Shown here: one piece after another, positions 1-10,564 of the stretch
How positions within the stretch are numbered: the stretch's first letter is position 1
Layout of the letters: every line of letters begins with the position of its first letter
Assembly: GCA_030340625.1 (NCBI GenBank)
Contig: JAOPHQ010003980.1
Location: 278,501 to 342,500 of the forward strand
Source: Merluccius polli
Lineage: Eukaryota; Chordata; Actinopteri; Gadiformes; Merlucciidae
Length of the DNA stretch: 64,000 nt
Reading direction: 5' to 3'
The notes under the pieces: model-generated
Seen by the model: the letters and a program-made list of their open reading frames with translations, nothing else
The model's database searches: none
Told to the model about the DNA's origin: nothing
Position numbers and translations under genes: made by a program

Positions 1-1003
1 TTCACGGCATCCAAAAGCTCAAAAAAGCGAGAGAGCACTTTACCTTTAGAAAGCCATCTCACAGTACAGTGCAGCGGCAGGTCACCTGGCAGTTCTTCAT
101 CAAGTTCAGCGATGAGATTCTTGAATTGTCTGTGATGAAGAGCGTGCGTGCGGATGTAGTTGACGATTTCCATAACTGGCTTCATGACGTGGTCTAAATT
201 CAGCGTTTTAGACACAAGCTGCTCCCGATGGATGATGCAGTGGAAATTCCAAAACTGTGGAAATGTATCATCAGCCTTACAGAGCCCCACAAGGCCATTC
301 ACAGATCCTATCATCGATGGAGCCCCATCCGTGGCTATTGCTGTCAGCTTCTGTAGTGGCAGTTTGGCTTTCTCAAAGACATCACGCATTTTTTCTTTCA
401 CATCAATGCCGCGGGTTCTGTCCTTTAACGATACGATGTTGAGGAGTTCTTCTTTAACCACACAATCCTCTGAAACTGACCGTGCAAATATAGCCAACTG
501 CGGCTTGTCTTGTATGTCGCACGACTCATCCAATGCCACACTGAAATATGCGCATTTTTGAAGATCAGAGTGTAATTGAATCCTTCAGTTTTTTATTTTC
601 TGGAGCCAAAGTTTCAATCACGTCAGTAAGGCACTGTTTAACAAAATGTCCCTCCTCATATGGCTTTTTAGCACGGGCAATGTTCCACGCCACTTTATAT
701 GACGCAAGAGTCACTGTCTCAGCATGCTTGGCATATTGTTGGAACATATGAGTCTGCTTTTTTGCCCCACTTTTCAATGTGTTTAACTTGTTCAGTACCT
801 TTTGGGAATTCCTTGTCAATGTTTGCATGGTGCGTGCTGAAATGGCGCTGAAGATTTGAAGCTTTGAAATTAGATAATGACGTGTCACATATCAGGCAGA
901 AAGGCTTGCCTTTTCGCTCCACAAAAAAATAAGCGTCCTCCCAGTCCTCAAGAAACGTCCTGTGTTCGTCTTCATATTTGCACTTAGCTTTGCACTTAGC
1001 CAT
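1..1003 (-). pseudogene. hAT transposase, GTF2IRD2-like, broken and cut by the window edge
   Basis: The start ATG is at 1003-1001 (protein MAKCKAK...). The N-terminus carries a BED-type zinc finger with CLIC followed by a paired histidine (HFSTHH) about 50 residues in. The frame then changes near 800-890 and again near 560. From about 560 to base 1 the minus strand stays open and shows the hAT catalytic core, including ALDESCDIQ and TDGAPSM with the expected aspartates, and later LHCTVRWLSKG. The catalytic glutamate and the C-terminal dimerisation domain would lie outside the window. The same protein family gave rise to vertebrate GTF2IRD2 and related domesticated genes. At least two frame changes make this copy inactive. 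Confidence 0.8.
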
Positions 1004-1119
1004 TTTGTGAATGAATGAACTGACTGCCGGGAGACGAGCGCAGGTGTGCAGGTTCATTTTACCCTCCCCACCCCCCAGCCCCCACCAAGATAATTGGTTC
1101 CGTGGCAATTGGTTCCGTG

Positions 1120-1962
1120 CAGGGGTTGAAACTAACTTTTTGGCTTACCAGACAACTGGCAAGTAGATGAACATTTTTACTAGACAAACAGATTTTTTAC
1201 CAGACAAAAATATTTAATTGCCATTTGTTAGAATTACTTTTTCGTATGTCTGTCTAAATTGATTTTCAATCATAGTAATCGCATTGTGTCTCTTCTCTTC
1301 ACAATATTTATTAGCAGCATATATACAGAAACATTTTTCACTTCATTTGTAACACACATTTTTTTCAAACCAATTGCGACCGAAAAAATCCCCACATACT
1401 CAACCGAAACCGTCAAGTCTAAATCATGCGATAGGCGCGCACGATGACATCCTCACAGCATGCACACCGGCTGTGTGTGGACTCGGGTCTGCGGCTGAGT
1501 CCGCGGCCGGGTCCGCGGTTGGCGGGTTCGGTGCTGGGTCCGCGGCCGGGCCCGGGGCTGAGTCCGCGGTCGGGTCCACGGCTGGCGGGTTCGGTGCTGG
1601 GTCCGCGGCCGGGCCCGGGGCTGAGTCCATGGTCGGGTCCGCGGCTGGCGGGTCCGGTGCTGGGTCCGCGGCCGGGCCCGGGGCTGAGTCCGCGGTCGGG
1701 TCCGCGGCTGGCAGGTCCCCCCCCCCCCCGTTGACAATCGTGCACCCCCCGTCGACAATCGCGCATCCCCCCAAACGCGCCAAATTTTGTTCCCACTCCA
1801 GCCCTGGTCCCCACCACTTCTAAAACCAAACTGACGCCCTTGATGATGGGCTTTTATTTTTTTAGATTACTCGCCAGAGTGGCGAGTGGTCTTCATAAAT
1901 TACTCGACAAATACAAAAATTACTCGCATTTGGCGAGTAAAACAGCTTAATTTCAACCCCTG
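1120..1962. mobile_element. Non-autonomous hAT element nested in the GTF2IRD2-like hAT
   Basis: The element starts CAGGGGTTGAAACTAA at 1120 and ends with the inverted complement TTAATTTCAACCCCTG at 1962. It is flanked by perfect 8-bp duplications GTTCCGTG (1112-1119 and 1963-1970), the hallmark of hAT insertion. No transposase is encoded. The interior contains AT-rich flanks and a GC-rich minisatellite (1495-1715). It must have moved using a transposase supplied elsewhere. Confidence 0.88.
1495..1715. repeat. GC-rich minisatellite, 63-bp unit, about 3.5 copies
   Basis: Units begin with CTGAGTCC at 1495, 1558, 1621 and 1684, giving an exact 63-bp period. Each unit is built from GTCCGCGG/GGGCCCGG motifs. 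Because 63 is a multiple of three, all frames on both strands stay open and give spurious Gly/Ala/Pro-rich ORFs. A run of nine or more C follows at about 1717-1730. Confidence 0.9.
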
Positions 1963-2149
1963 GTTCCGTGGCATGTTTGTGGCTCTTAAGAAGTGATACA
2001 CACAAGCATAACAAGCATTAAAATAATTAAAATTGTAAGTTGGAGAGCCGTATATTGGCCAAGAGCCGCATGCGGCTCGAGAGCCGCGGGTTGGCCACCC
2101 CTGAGTTATAGGTTCAAGTAGGTCTTGTTGGCATTCTGGAGCTTTATGC

Positions 2150-2738
2150 TGTGGCAACCCGGCTCCGGCACAGAGCCCCAGGTGGCCGAGGGAAAAGGTA
2201 GTGGATGGAGTGTACCGCCCATCTCCCCCAGCCGGCGCCAGTGAGCACATTAGCGTCTGCCCCACTCAGCGCAATGGGTAACATCTGCGAGGGAGAAAGA
2301 AGGCATGCAAACGAGGGACGCGGGGGAGGTACAAAAGAAAAGCCACTTCTCCAAACTGGGGACCGGTGTGTGTGTTGCAAGAAGCAGAACGCCTCCTATA
2401 CAGGGAGCGCTTCGAGAGGGACCGGACAAGCAGCGGTTTAACACCCGGGACGATCCACCAAAGCTGGCCTGGAGAGAGGACGGACCGGACGCCGTGTGCA
2501 GGGATACCTTCCTGGCTACAACTACCCTAGGGAGAGTAAGACGGCGACCACGATCCCCAGACAGTAGACACCGGTCGTACATAGGAGGAGACCGGCGTTG
2601 TTTTTTTTCTTTTTTGGTTGGTCGCAGGCCAACTCTCATAATCTTTTTGTTTAATAAATTCGCCGACAAGGCTTGAATAGACACTATCTTGTTTTATTTG
2701 AACGTAAAACGGCAGTCTCTGGGAGTCGGGCTACCACA
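2150..2738 (+). repeat. 5' LTR of Gmr1 #1
   Basis: The repeat runs TGTGGCAACC...GGGCTACCACA, with the canonical TG...CA ends. A poly(A) signal AATAAA lies at about 2653 (TTTAATAAATTCG). It matches the split 3' LTR, with indels: the 5' copy has about 17 extra bases near 2173, and the 3' copy has about 45 extra bases around 10378-10425. Confidence 0.85.
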
Positions 2739-2740
2739 TA

Positions 2741-2757
2741 TGGTGGAGAATGCGGGC
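2741..2757 (+). promoter_or_regulatory. Probable primer-binding site, tRNA-Ala-like
   Basis: TGGTGGAGAATGCGGGC starts two bases after the 5' LTR. Its first nine bases match the complement of the vertebrate tRNA-Ala 3' end (TGGTGGAGA...); the rest is similar with small differences. The tRNA identity is inferred from memory of tRNA sequences. Confidence 0.5.
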
Positions 2758-2801
2758 AGCTCGTCCCCGCTACGGATTAACGGAGTGAACGAAAATCTCC
2801 G

Positions 2802-3415
2802 ATGCAGAACCCCGAAGGAGCCGCAGCTGCGGTCGCGACCCAGCGTCAGCAGCGGGTCAAGCGCTGGCCGCCGCAGCACAGAGAGACACAGCCGACAGCC
2901 TAGCCCTCCTCCGGGAGGCGGTCCTACATCTCGCTCGCAGGCAGCGCGCAAACCCCCGATATCCGCACCCACAAGCCGCCTCACCAAGCTCGGACCGGAG
3001 GACGATGTTGAGCCCTACCTGGAGGTCTTCGAGAGGACGGCCAGGAGAGAGAGCTGCCGGAGGACCAGTGAGCCCACATCTTGGCACCCTTCCTCACCGG
3101 ACCCACTCAGCAGGCGAGCCAGGATTTGACGCCGGATCGGGCCAGTCAGTACCCGGCCCTGAAACAGGCGATCCTAGCATACTACGGTCATAGCCTCGCC
3201 GCCCGGGCCCAGCGTTTTCATGACTGGCGGTTTGACCCCAGAGGTGCCGTGTGGACCCAGATCTCACACCACGGCCGGCTCATCAGGAGGTGGCTGGCGG
3301 CCGACGACGGTCCGAGCATCCTGGATAGGGTGTTGATCGACAACACCATCCGCCAGCTCCCGCCGGACGCCTGGGGCCACGTCCTCGCCCATGACGGCCA
3401 TGCCAGGGAGACAGT
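2802..3415 (+). pseudogene. Gag remnant of Gmr1 #1 with SCAN-like capsid region
   Basis: The likely start is the ATG at 2802. After frame changes the capsid is recognisable by DDVEPYLEVFERTA (about 3002-3045), then in another frame by YPALKQAILAYYGHS and AQRFHDWRFDP (3150-3240). This is the capsid segment of Gmr1-like Gag from which the vertebrate SCAN domain is thought to derive. The Gag reading stops abruptly at about 3400-3415 and passes directly into integrase sequence. The NC zinc knuckle and the protease are missing, consistent with a large deletion at that junction. Confidence 0.7.
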
Positions 3416-4690
3416 GAGTAACCTACCTCACCCCCACTTCAGCACCAGGGCGGGCCTACTTTATCGGGTAGTAGAGAAGGGGGGAGTTGTGATAGAGCAG
3501 TTGGTGGTGCCCCGCTCCTACGTAAGCAAGGTTCTTTTTATGGCCCATTCCCACGTATTAGGGGCTCACCTGGGCATGGACAAGACCAGGGACAGGATCC
3601 TAGATCGTTTTTACTGGCCCGGGGTTAAGAGGGATGTCACCCAGTACTGCCAGGTGTGCCCAGAGTGCCAGCGCACTGCTCCGAGACCCACCACTAGAAA
3701 CCCTTTGATCCCTATGCCCATTATCGAGATTCCCTTCAACCGGCTGGCGCTAGACATTGTGGGGCCGCTCCCTAAGACCAGCCGAGGACATCGGTATATA
3801 TTGGTGATGGTGGACTATGCCACCCATTATCCAGAAGCCCTGCCCCTCCGCTCTGCCACCACTAAGGCAGTAGCCAGGGAACTCATGATGCTGTTCAGTC
3901 GGGTAGGGATAGCCCAGGAGATATTAACAGACCAGGGGTCATGTTTCATGTCACGTGTGCTAAAAGAGCTCCTCAGTCTCCTACAGGTCAAGCAGCTGAG
4001 GACCTCCGTGTATCAACCTCAGATAGACGGGCTGGTGGAGAGGTTCAACAAAACGCTCAAGCAGATGCTCAAAAAGGCCATGGAGACGGATAGGAAGAAC
4101 TGGGACCAGCTCCTCCCTTATGTACTCTAAGCAGTCCGCAAGGTACCCCAAGCCTCCACGGGATTCTCACCCTTTGAGCTGCTGTATGGACGGAGACCAA
4201 GGGGACTACTCGACCTGGCCAAGGACGCTTGGGAGAGCCAACCCTCCCCACATCGCACCCTGGTGGACCACGTGGAACAGGTGAGGGAACGCATGGCGCA
4301 GGTCTGGCCCATAGTCCAGGGCCACCTCCAACAGGCCCAGCAGGCCCAGGCTCGGGTTTACAACCGAGGTGCCCAGCTGCGCGTCTTCCGGCCCAGGGAG
4401 ATGGTCCTGGTCCTCATCCCGACTGCCGAGTGCAAATTCCTGGCCAAGTGGCAGGGACCGTATGAGGTGGTCGACCGGGTGGGGGAGGTCAACTACCAGG
4501 TGCGGCAACTGGGGCGCAAACCCACCCAGTTATACCATGTGAATCTGTTGAAACAGTGGCAGGCCGGGGCGTCCACACCAGTCCCAGCTCCTTTGGTCTT
4601 GGTCACCCGGCGCGGCGTACCAGAGGTCCCGGTGGGAAAAGACCTCAGCCCCGCCCAGAAACAGGATCTGGACGAAGTCATCTTACAGCA
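3416..4690 (+). pseudogene. Integrase of Gmr1 #1, with an in-frame stop
   Basis: The frame continuing from Gag shows an HHCC zinc-binding segment (HSHVLGAHLG ... CQVCPECQ, about 3545-3672), then the catalytic core with LDIVGPLP and TDQGSCF carrying the two aspartates and QIDGLVERFNK carrying the glutamate (3745-4050). A TAA at 4128-4130 interrupts the same frame, which then resumes and carries a GPY/F-type C-terminal segment (WQGPYEVVDRVG, about 4450). The protein runs on towards the reverse transcriptase, so integrase lies upstream of RT. It would integrate cDNA if intact. Confidence 0.8.
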
Positions 4691-5429
4691 CCAGGACGTC
4701 TTCTGGTGCCCGGAAGAACCACAATCGTCCAGCACGACATCAGGACAGCGCCGGGTGTCACGGTGCACGTCCCCCCATACCGGGTTCCGGAAGCCCGGCA
4801 GATCGCCATCCGGGTGGAGGTCGCCAAGATGCTCCAGCTCCGTGTCATAGAGGAGTCGCACAGCGCCTGGTGTAGCCCAGTCGTCCTGGTCCCCAAACCC
4901 ATCGGGTCTTTTCGTTTCTGCAACGACTTCAGGAGGCTGAATGAGGTATCGGAGTTCGACGCCTACCCCATGCCACGGGTCGACGAACTGATAGAGAGGC
5001 TCGGTCCCGCCCAGGTCCCTCACCACCCTGGCCCTGCCCCACCACCAAGAAGCAGGTGAAGTCCTTCCTGGGTCTCGTAGGCTACTACCAGAGATTCATT
5101 CCCGGTTTCGCCACCCTGGCCAGCCCCCTCCACAATCTAACGCGGAAGGCTCTGCCAGACCGCGTAACCGGGTCGGAAGCAGCCGAGGGGGCTTTCAGTC
5201 TCCTACGGCGAGCCCTCTGTTCGGAGCCTCTGTTGATAACCCCAGATTTTACTCTGCCCCTGATTGTGCATACAGACGCCTCAGAGGTGGGGCTGGGAGC
5301 GGTTCTATCCCAGGCCCGGGCCGGAGAGGAGCATCCGGTGACCATGCCAACGCCGATGCCCTATCCCGCCGCGACGCCTGTCTCTGGTCGGTCAGAGGCG
5401 GCCCGAGGCTTCATCCAGGGGTGGAGGAG
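4691..5429 (+). pseudogene. Reverse transcriptase and RNase H remnant of Gmr1 #1
   Basis: In shifted frames this region reads the N-terminal RT motifs (VIEESHSAWCSPVVLV, FRRLNEVSEFDAYPMPRVDEL; 4840-4990) and then jumps at about 5015-5050 to the connection segment (KSFLGLVGYYQRFIPGF). The YxDD catalytic core is therefore deleted. The start of RNase H follows (IVHTDASEVGLGAVLS, 5260-5310), and a second junction near 5340 removes the rest. The 3' LTR begins directly after. Confidence 0.75.
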
Positions 5430-5812
5430 TGTGGCAACCCGGCTCCGGCACAGTGCCCCAGGTGGTGGATGGAGTGTACCGCCCATCTCCCCCAGCCGGC
5501 GCCAGTGAGCACATTAGCGTCTGCCCCACTCGCACGCACAATGGGCAAAATCTGCGAAGGAGAAAGAAGGCATGCAAACGAGGGACGCGGGGGAGGTACA
5601 AAAGAAAAGCCACTTCTCCAAACTGGGGACCGGTGCGTGTGTTGCAGGAAGCAGAATGCCTCCTATACAGGGAGCGCTTCGAGAGGGACCGGACAAGCAG
5701 CGTTTTAACACAGGGGACAATCCACCAAAGCTGGCCTGGAGAGAGGACGGACCGGACGCCGCGTGCAGGGATACCTTCCTGGCTACAACTACCCTAGGGA
5801 GAGTAAGACGGC
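5430..5812 (+). repeat. 3' LTR of Gmr1 #1, left part
   Basis: The segment starts TGTGGCAACCCGGCTCC, as in the 5' LTR, and follows it closely to ...GAGTAAGACGGC at 5812. There a hAT element begins and its 8-bp duplicate AAGACGGC sits at 5805-5812. The remainder of this LTR resumes at 10326. Confidence 0.88.
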
Positions 5813-6102
5813 CAGGCCCCCAGCAAAATGGACATGGAGGCCCAACACCGGGGGGGTGTTGGGCCCCCCCCGCACGCAAAGCCTACAGGAACCACAGCAT
5901 AGCCATACAGTTTAAGTTCACCCACACTTTATATAAATAAATTAATTTGAATACTCAAATACTGCTGTTGCATATACTGTGCATAACATTTGAACATTTT
6001 GAACATTTGAACATTTGCAAAAACAAACACCACCGTACCATAAAATCCAATATACATAACAAAAAGTGCACAATAACTAAATCCAACATACTTAAAAAAA
6101 AA

Positions 6103-6157
6103 CACACACACACGTATACATACATAAATACATACATACATACATACATACATACAC
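6103..6157. repeat. CA/TACA microsatellite
   Basis: An (AC)n run passes into (ATAC)n with a TAAA interruption inside the hAT element. Small ORFs here come only from the repeat. Confidence 0.9.
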
Positions 6158-6342
6158 ACCCACATTAACATTTTTCAGTTCTCACAAATTCAGAAAATAA
6201 AACACTGCCATCTTATGCAGAAAAAGGATGCATTGTTCACAAACAACCTATAAAGAGTGCAGGTTGTGTAGTAATTTAAAAATCCAACATAAATACAAGT
6301 ACACACACACACATAAGATTAAGGCCGTCATGTGCAAATTAT

Positions 6343-9078
6343 CTAAAACTGCTGTTTGTGAGCCTTGGCTTCAGCAAAGGCAACCACAATGTCCTCCATG
6401 TCCAAAGACCGGCGAACATCACGCTCAATTGACGTAAGTGCCAGTCCTGTGAGCCTTTCTTGGCCCATGGTGGAACTCATGTAATTTTTTATCAGCTTCA
6501 AAGCTGAAAAGCTCCTCTTACCAGAGGCCACTGACACAGGGAGAGTCAGGAGTAGACACAAAGCAATGCTTAAATTACTGTACAAATCCTGTAGCTTCTC
6601 ACTGTATATGTAATTTAGCATGTCATATGGGGAAGTGGCTACATGGTCTGGAAAAGTGTAGAGAGATGAATTGATCTCAAGTGCCAAGTCATCAGCATCA
6701 ATGTCATGGAGGGTTTGTTCCAATTTTTTGCATCGTTCATGAAGCTTTCCATTCTTTATTGTCTGCTTCATGTTGTCCTTTGAGAACAGAAAGTCATAAA
6801 GGTCATAAACACCTTTCAATCTTGAAAACCTGTCACTTAGGCTTCTGAGGGCTGTGTCAACCATGGGCAGAAAGAAGTCTCTTCTGTAAGTCTCGTCTGG
6901 AGTAGACTTTCTAGTAGAGTTTCCTCTGTACCTTCGTATAGAGACTGTCTTTTCTTTTGATGCTGCCTTTTCTCAGGAAGGGTCATTTCCATATCCAGAT
7001 CTTCTGCAATGTCTGTTGCATCAGTTTGACAGGAAGCAATCCCATTTTCCCTGAAGTCTTCAAGGTAGCCTTTTACTCCTTCTGTTTCTGATCTAAGTGT
7101 TTCCATGGAAACATTTGGACTTTGTAGATCTGGTACAAAACATTGTACCAGGTCATTGTGCAAAGCAGAAAAGACCAGGTCTTCAACTCACCATGTAAGC
7201 TTTTAGCAGTGGACATGGTCTCTGAGTCCCCCTTCTCTATAGCAAACGTCTGGAGTGCAGACAATGCATCCAGGATCTCTGGTAACTGGTATCGCACCAC
7301 CTTCACGGAGTCAATCCGAGCCTCCCATCTTGTTGTTGATAAAGGTTTTAAAGTGAGCTGATTTACATGTTCCTTTAGAACTGCCCAGCGTTGCACAGAG
7401 GAACTGAATAAGTTATAGAGTCTTTGCAACACACCAAAGAAGGAGATGGACAGCACTGAGGACTTGGCAGCATCTGCCACAACCTGGTTAAGTGTATGAC
7501 TGCTGCATGGAATGCAAAATGCTTTGCTGTTCAATTGCAAAATTCTTGCCTGAACACCCTGTTTATGGCCCATCATATTGCTGCCATTGTCATAAGACTG
7601 ACCATGGCAGTCAGAAAGACTCAGGCTGTGTTTCTGCAGGTGGTCAAGCAGGACTTCAGTCAGGCCCTTACCAGTTGTGTCTTCAACATCTAAAAATCCA
7701 AAGAAATGTTCTGCAATGGACACAGATGGTTCGCAATTCACAATTCTAAGAACAATGGAAAGCTGTTCCTTATGACTGACATCAGGAGTGCAATCCATGA
7801 TAACAGAGTACTCATAATCTCTTCCAGTACCTTGTTTCCAATTAGTGCAATTATTTCATTTTGAATGGTTCCACTCAAGTAATGCACTCTTGCCTCTTTG
7901 TTTTGTATCCTTCTTATGTGTTCACTCATAACTGAATCGAACTGTGCCATCAGTTCAACTTGTGCCAAAAAATTCCCATTGTGAGGGTCATACAACTCAC
8001 TTGTGGTCCCTCTTAAAGCCTGGTTGCGTTCTGCTAAGTGACAAATTATGGCAATCACTCTCCTTATGACACCTTTCCAATGCTCAATCTCGATCCGCAT
8101 CAAGTCCTGTTGTCTTTGATCTATGTTTGTATTGGTTTGCAGTCTCCTCTGCAGCTCATGCCAGTTTGTCATATTTTCACGATGCCCCTTTGAATATTCG
8201 TGTTCTTTTAAATGATGAGCTAGGTTCCTCCATGTACGGAAGCCACAGTTGCTTAAGGCATTGTCACGCTTCCCAAAAACAGTGCAGGCGAAACAGAACA
8301 CTGAGTCTGTGCTCATGGAATATAACATCCATGATCGAAGAATTTTCTCCCCATTTTTCATGCTTCTCATGTAATTGTCTTTTGTGAATCTTCAAGGTGG
8401 ATTCTCAGAATTTTGGGGGAATACAATGTTTGTGACTTGAACTGGTCCTTTTTTAACAATTTGACAGCGCACACTATCAGTCAGGTCTGCTGGCCACTGT
8501 GCAGGGTCATCAGCTATAATTACAGTGCTTGTGGTACCTTGAGCTGTAGAGGTAACCTCAGTGTTGGGAAGTGGTGCAGACTCAATTTCTGTTCTGGATG
8601 CAGTGTCTTCCACTGTGAGAGATTCTATTGACAGTGTAGCTGGGGAAAAATGTTTTTATTAATATAATCCACTGTTCAGGTACAGAATGCATCACTGAGT
8701 GTCTGACACCTAGACATTTGACAGGCACTACTGTATATTCAAAATTCTGAAATGTCCATGGGCAAAAGTGACTGGTATTTACACAGTTTGGTGGGAATTC
8801 AATAGTGATTTGCACTGTTTTTTTCTAACAATATGACAGAACACACTACACATCAGTTTAAACTCTGGGCTGTGCAGGATATCAGCTATAATTATAGAGC
8901 TTGTGGTACCTTGTGCTATAGAGGAAACATCTGTTGATGTTGAGGAGGCCATGGCACCACTGGATCGGCTCTCTTCCATGTCAGCTTCTTCCTCATGAAT
9001 GGGAGATGAAGTTGATGGTGTAGCTGGGAAAGTAATTGAAAAAAAATCTGAAATTACCTGTGAAGTACGTTTGACCAT
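6343..9078 (-). pseudogene. hAT transposase, TTF-type zinc finger/ZMYM1-like
   Basis: Reading right to left, a short serine-rich N-terminus (MVKRTSQVISDFF, 9078-8780) and a second, similar one (8613-8392) precede a TTF-type zinc-finger region (SMSTDSVFCFACTVFG, about 8300) and a DUF4371-like segment (8370-7800). Next come the hAT core with YDNGSNMMGHKQG (about 7580) and the C-terminal dimerisation region (LPVSVASGKRSFSALKLIKNY, about 6530-6470). A TGA at 8394-8392 and at least three frame changes (near 7790, 7100 and 6860) inactivate it. The two similar N-termini may be a local duplication or alternative exons. Vertebrate ZMYM1-like genes derive from this transposase type. Confidence 0.78.
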
Positions 9079-10325
9079 TTCACTGTTAGCATATTGGAAG
9101 AGATCATTATTAACAGCTCAGCTCCGTGAGAGAAATTTAAGCAAAGCACCTTGAGGGAGAAAGAAAAGATATGTTAGCATTTCCATATTTTGATATTTAG
9201 AAGGGATGCAGCTGCTTTCACAACTACCAATGACTAAAAACATCCCAAGCTAATGTTATACATTGACCTAGGCCTACTTGTAGCTTAACGTAACATTTAA
9301 GCATTCTGTTGTTTGAGAATTAGACAGACGCACCTGGTGCTTTAAAGACAGTAAACAGCTGGCGTGCATGAATACTACTAGACATGAATGTTCCAGTCTG
9401 CTTTGATGCACGGAATTTATCGTGTGGTTTTCCTAACCCCCATTTGGTAAATAGATTATCACGGTGGAATAGTTAGTATAGCAGAGAAGCTATGCCACTT
9501 TAATCAAAACCTATTGCAAAGCTAGAGCAATGTCATGTCATTAAATACGATAAACAGTGATTCTGGAACAGATCTGCGTCTTCCTTATCCCGGTGAGACA
9601 CCCGATTTGGTTCCCACATTGGAATTCCTGTTCCCCCTATGCTTTAACATGGAAGCTCTAGTCGGCTAGCGAAGGCTACCCGAAAACGAGGCTGACAACA
9701 TTCAGTAACATGGTAACAACACATTAAGTTTAAAGCAGTTGCGTAAAGGGAACAGGAATGTTAATAAACATATTACAGTATGAAACCATATCCCGTGCAT
9801 TCGAAAAAAAAGTTGCACTAAACTGTTCTAGTTTGTTACAAGCAGCATTGGCCGTCAGGCAGGTAACAAACATTTTTTTGCTAGCCTACCTGCTGCGAAA
9901 CCATTTGTACAAGACAAGTAGAGCTATTTTATCCAGTGTAATTTATCACTTGCCACTATCTTGTTTTTTCTTATCCTCCTCTAACTTTCTCTTCTTTCTT
10001 TTCTGGCTTCCAGACTCATAACTCCGCTTCATGATGACTGCCGAGGTTTTGTATTTTCACGAATAGAGATCACGAACCTGGCGGGCTGGCTAATGTCAGC
10101 GACTACGACTAGTCGAGTCAAGTCGACTACTGAGAGGGGCCCGCTTGAGGGGATCCCGATAACAGTGTCATTGCACTTTACTGCATTGACTATCAATGGG
10201 GCACTCACACAGTTTGTCGTTACATTTTATTCATAACCAGTCGTTGTCTTGGGGCCCCAGGCCAGCTCGGGGCCCCAAGCAATTGCTTGGTTTGCTTGCC
10301 TTCTCGCGACGGGCCTGAAGATGGC

Positions 10326-10564
10326 GACCATGATCCCCAGACGGTAGACCCCGATCGTCCATAGGAGGAGACCGGCATTGCCGGGAACATTGTCTGACAT
10401 TTCCTCGCGGCTCATGGAGCCAGCGTTTTTTTTTCTTTATTGGTTGGTTGCAGGCCAACGCGCATTATCTTTTTGTTTAATAAATTCGCAGACGAGGCTT
10501 GAATAGACACTATCTTGTTTTATTTGAACATAAAACGGGAGTCTCTGGGAGTTGGGCTACCACA
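10326..10564 (+). repeat. 3' LTR of Gmr1 #1, right part
   Basis: The sequence resumes at the position where the left part broke off (GACCATGATCCCCAGACGG) and runs through AATAAA (about 10480) to GGGCTACCACA at 10564. Together with 5430-5812 it makes one LTR. It carries about 45 bp at 10378-10425 that the 5' LTR lacks. Confidence 0.85.

Larger units (their letters stand above)
1..2103 (-). mobile_element. hAT transposon (GTF2IRD2/ZBED-like type), partial
   Basis: This is the transposase-start side of a hAT element read on the minus strand; the other end lies beyond base 1. The outer terminus is at 2103, where the minus strand begins CAGGGGTGGCCAACC, a typical hAT terminal inverted repeat, followed by subterminal GAGCCGC motifs (2045-2090). 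The expected 8-bp target duplication on this side would be 2104-2111. The element is interrupted by a second, non-autonomous hAT at 1120-1962. Family assignment rests on the terminus plus the transposase at 1-1003. Confidence 0.75.
5813..10317 (-). mobile_element. hAT transposon with ZMYM1-like transposase, nested in the Gmr1 #1 3' LTR
   Basis: The left terminus is CAGGCCCCCAGC at 5813; the right terminus read on the minus strand is CAGGCCCGTCGCG ending at 10317. It is flanked by AAGACGGC (5805-5812) and AAGATGGC (10318-10325), an 8-bp duplication with one mismatch, and the LTR sequence continues on both sides. Subterminal GGCCCC clusters are present at both ends. It encodes a dead transposase on the minus strand (6343-9078). 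The 3-kb remainder (8.6-10.3 kb) is AT-rich with no further recognised gene. Confidence 0.85.
2150..10564 (+). mobile_element. Gmr1-type Ty3/Gypsy retrotransposon #1, internally deleted, with a hAT nested in its 3' LTR
   Basis: Two LTRs flank a 2.7-kb interior: the 5' LTR is 2150-2738 and the 3' LTR is split into 5430-5812 and 10326-10564 by a hAT. Flanking ATGC at 2146-2149 and 10565-10568 is a probable 4-bp target duplication. The interior reads gag, integrase, reverse transcriptase, RNase H, i.e. integrase lies before RT. That is the order known for the deuterostome Gmr1 group and is unusual for Ty3/Gypsy. Three internal deletions remove the Gag zinc knuckle and protease, the RT catalytic core and the end of RNase H. 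Confidence 0.85.

Noticed and set aside
160..751. Plus-strand ORFs over the hAT transposase
   Set aside because: They are antisense shadows of the transposase reading on the minus strand.
1374..1829. Gly/Ala/Pro-rich ORFs in five frames
   Set aside because: They are generated by the 63-bp GC-rich minisatellite.
5929..6171. ORFs of repeated Tyr-Val-Cys-Met residues
   Set aside because: They are translations of the CA/TACA microsatellite.
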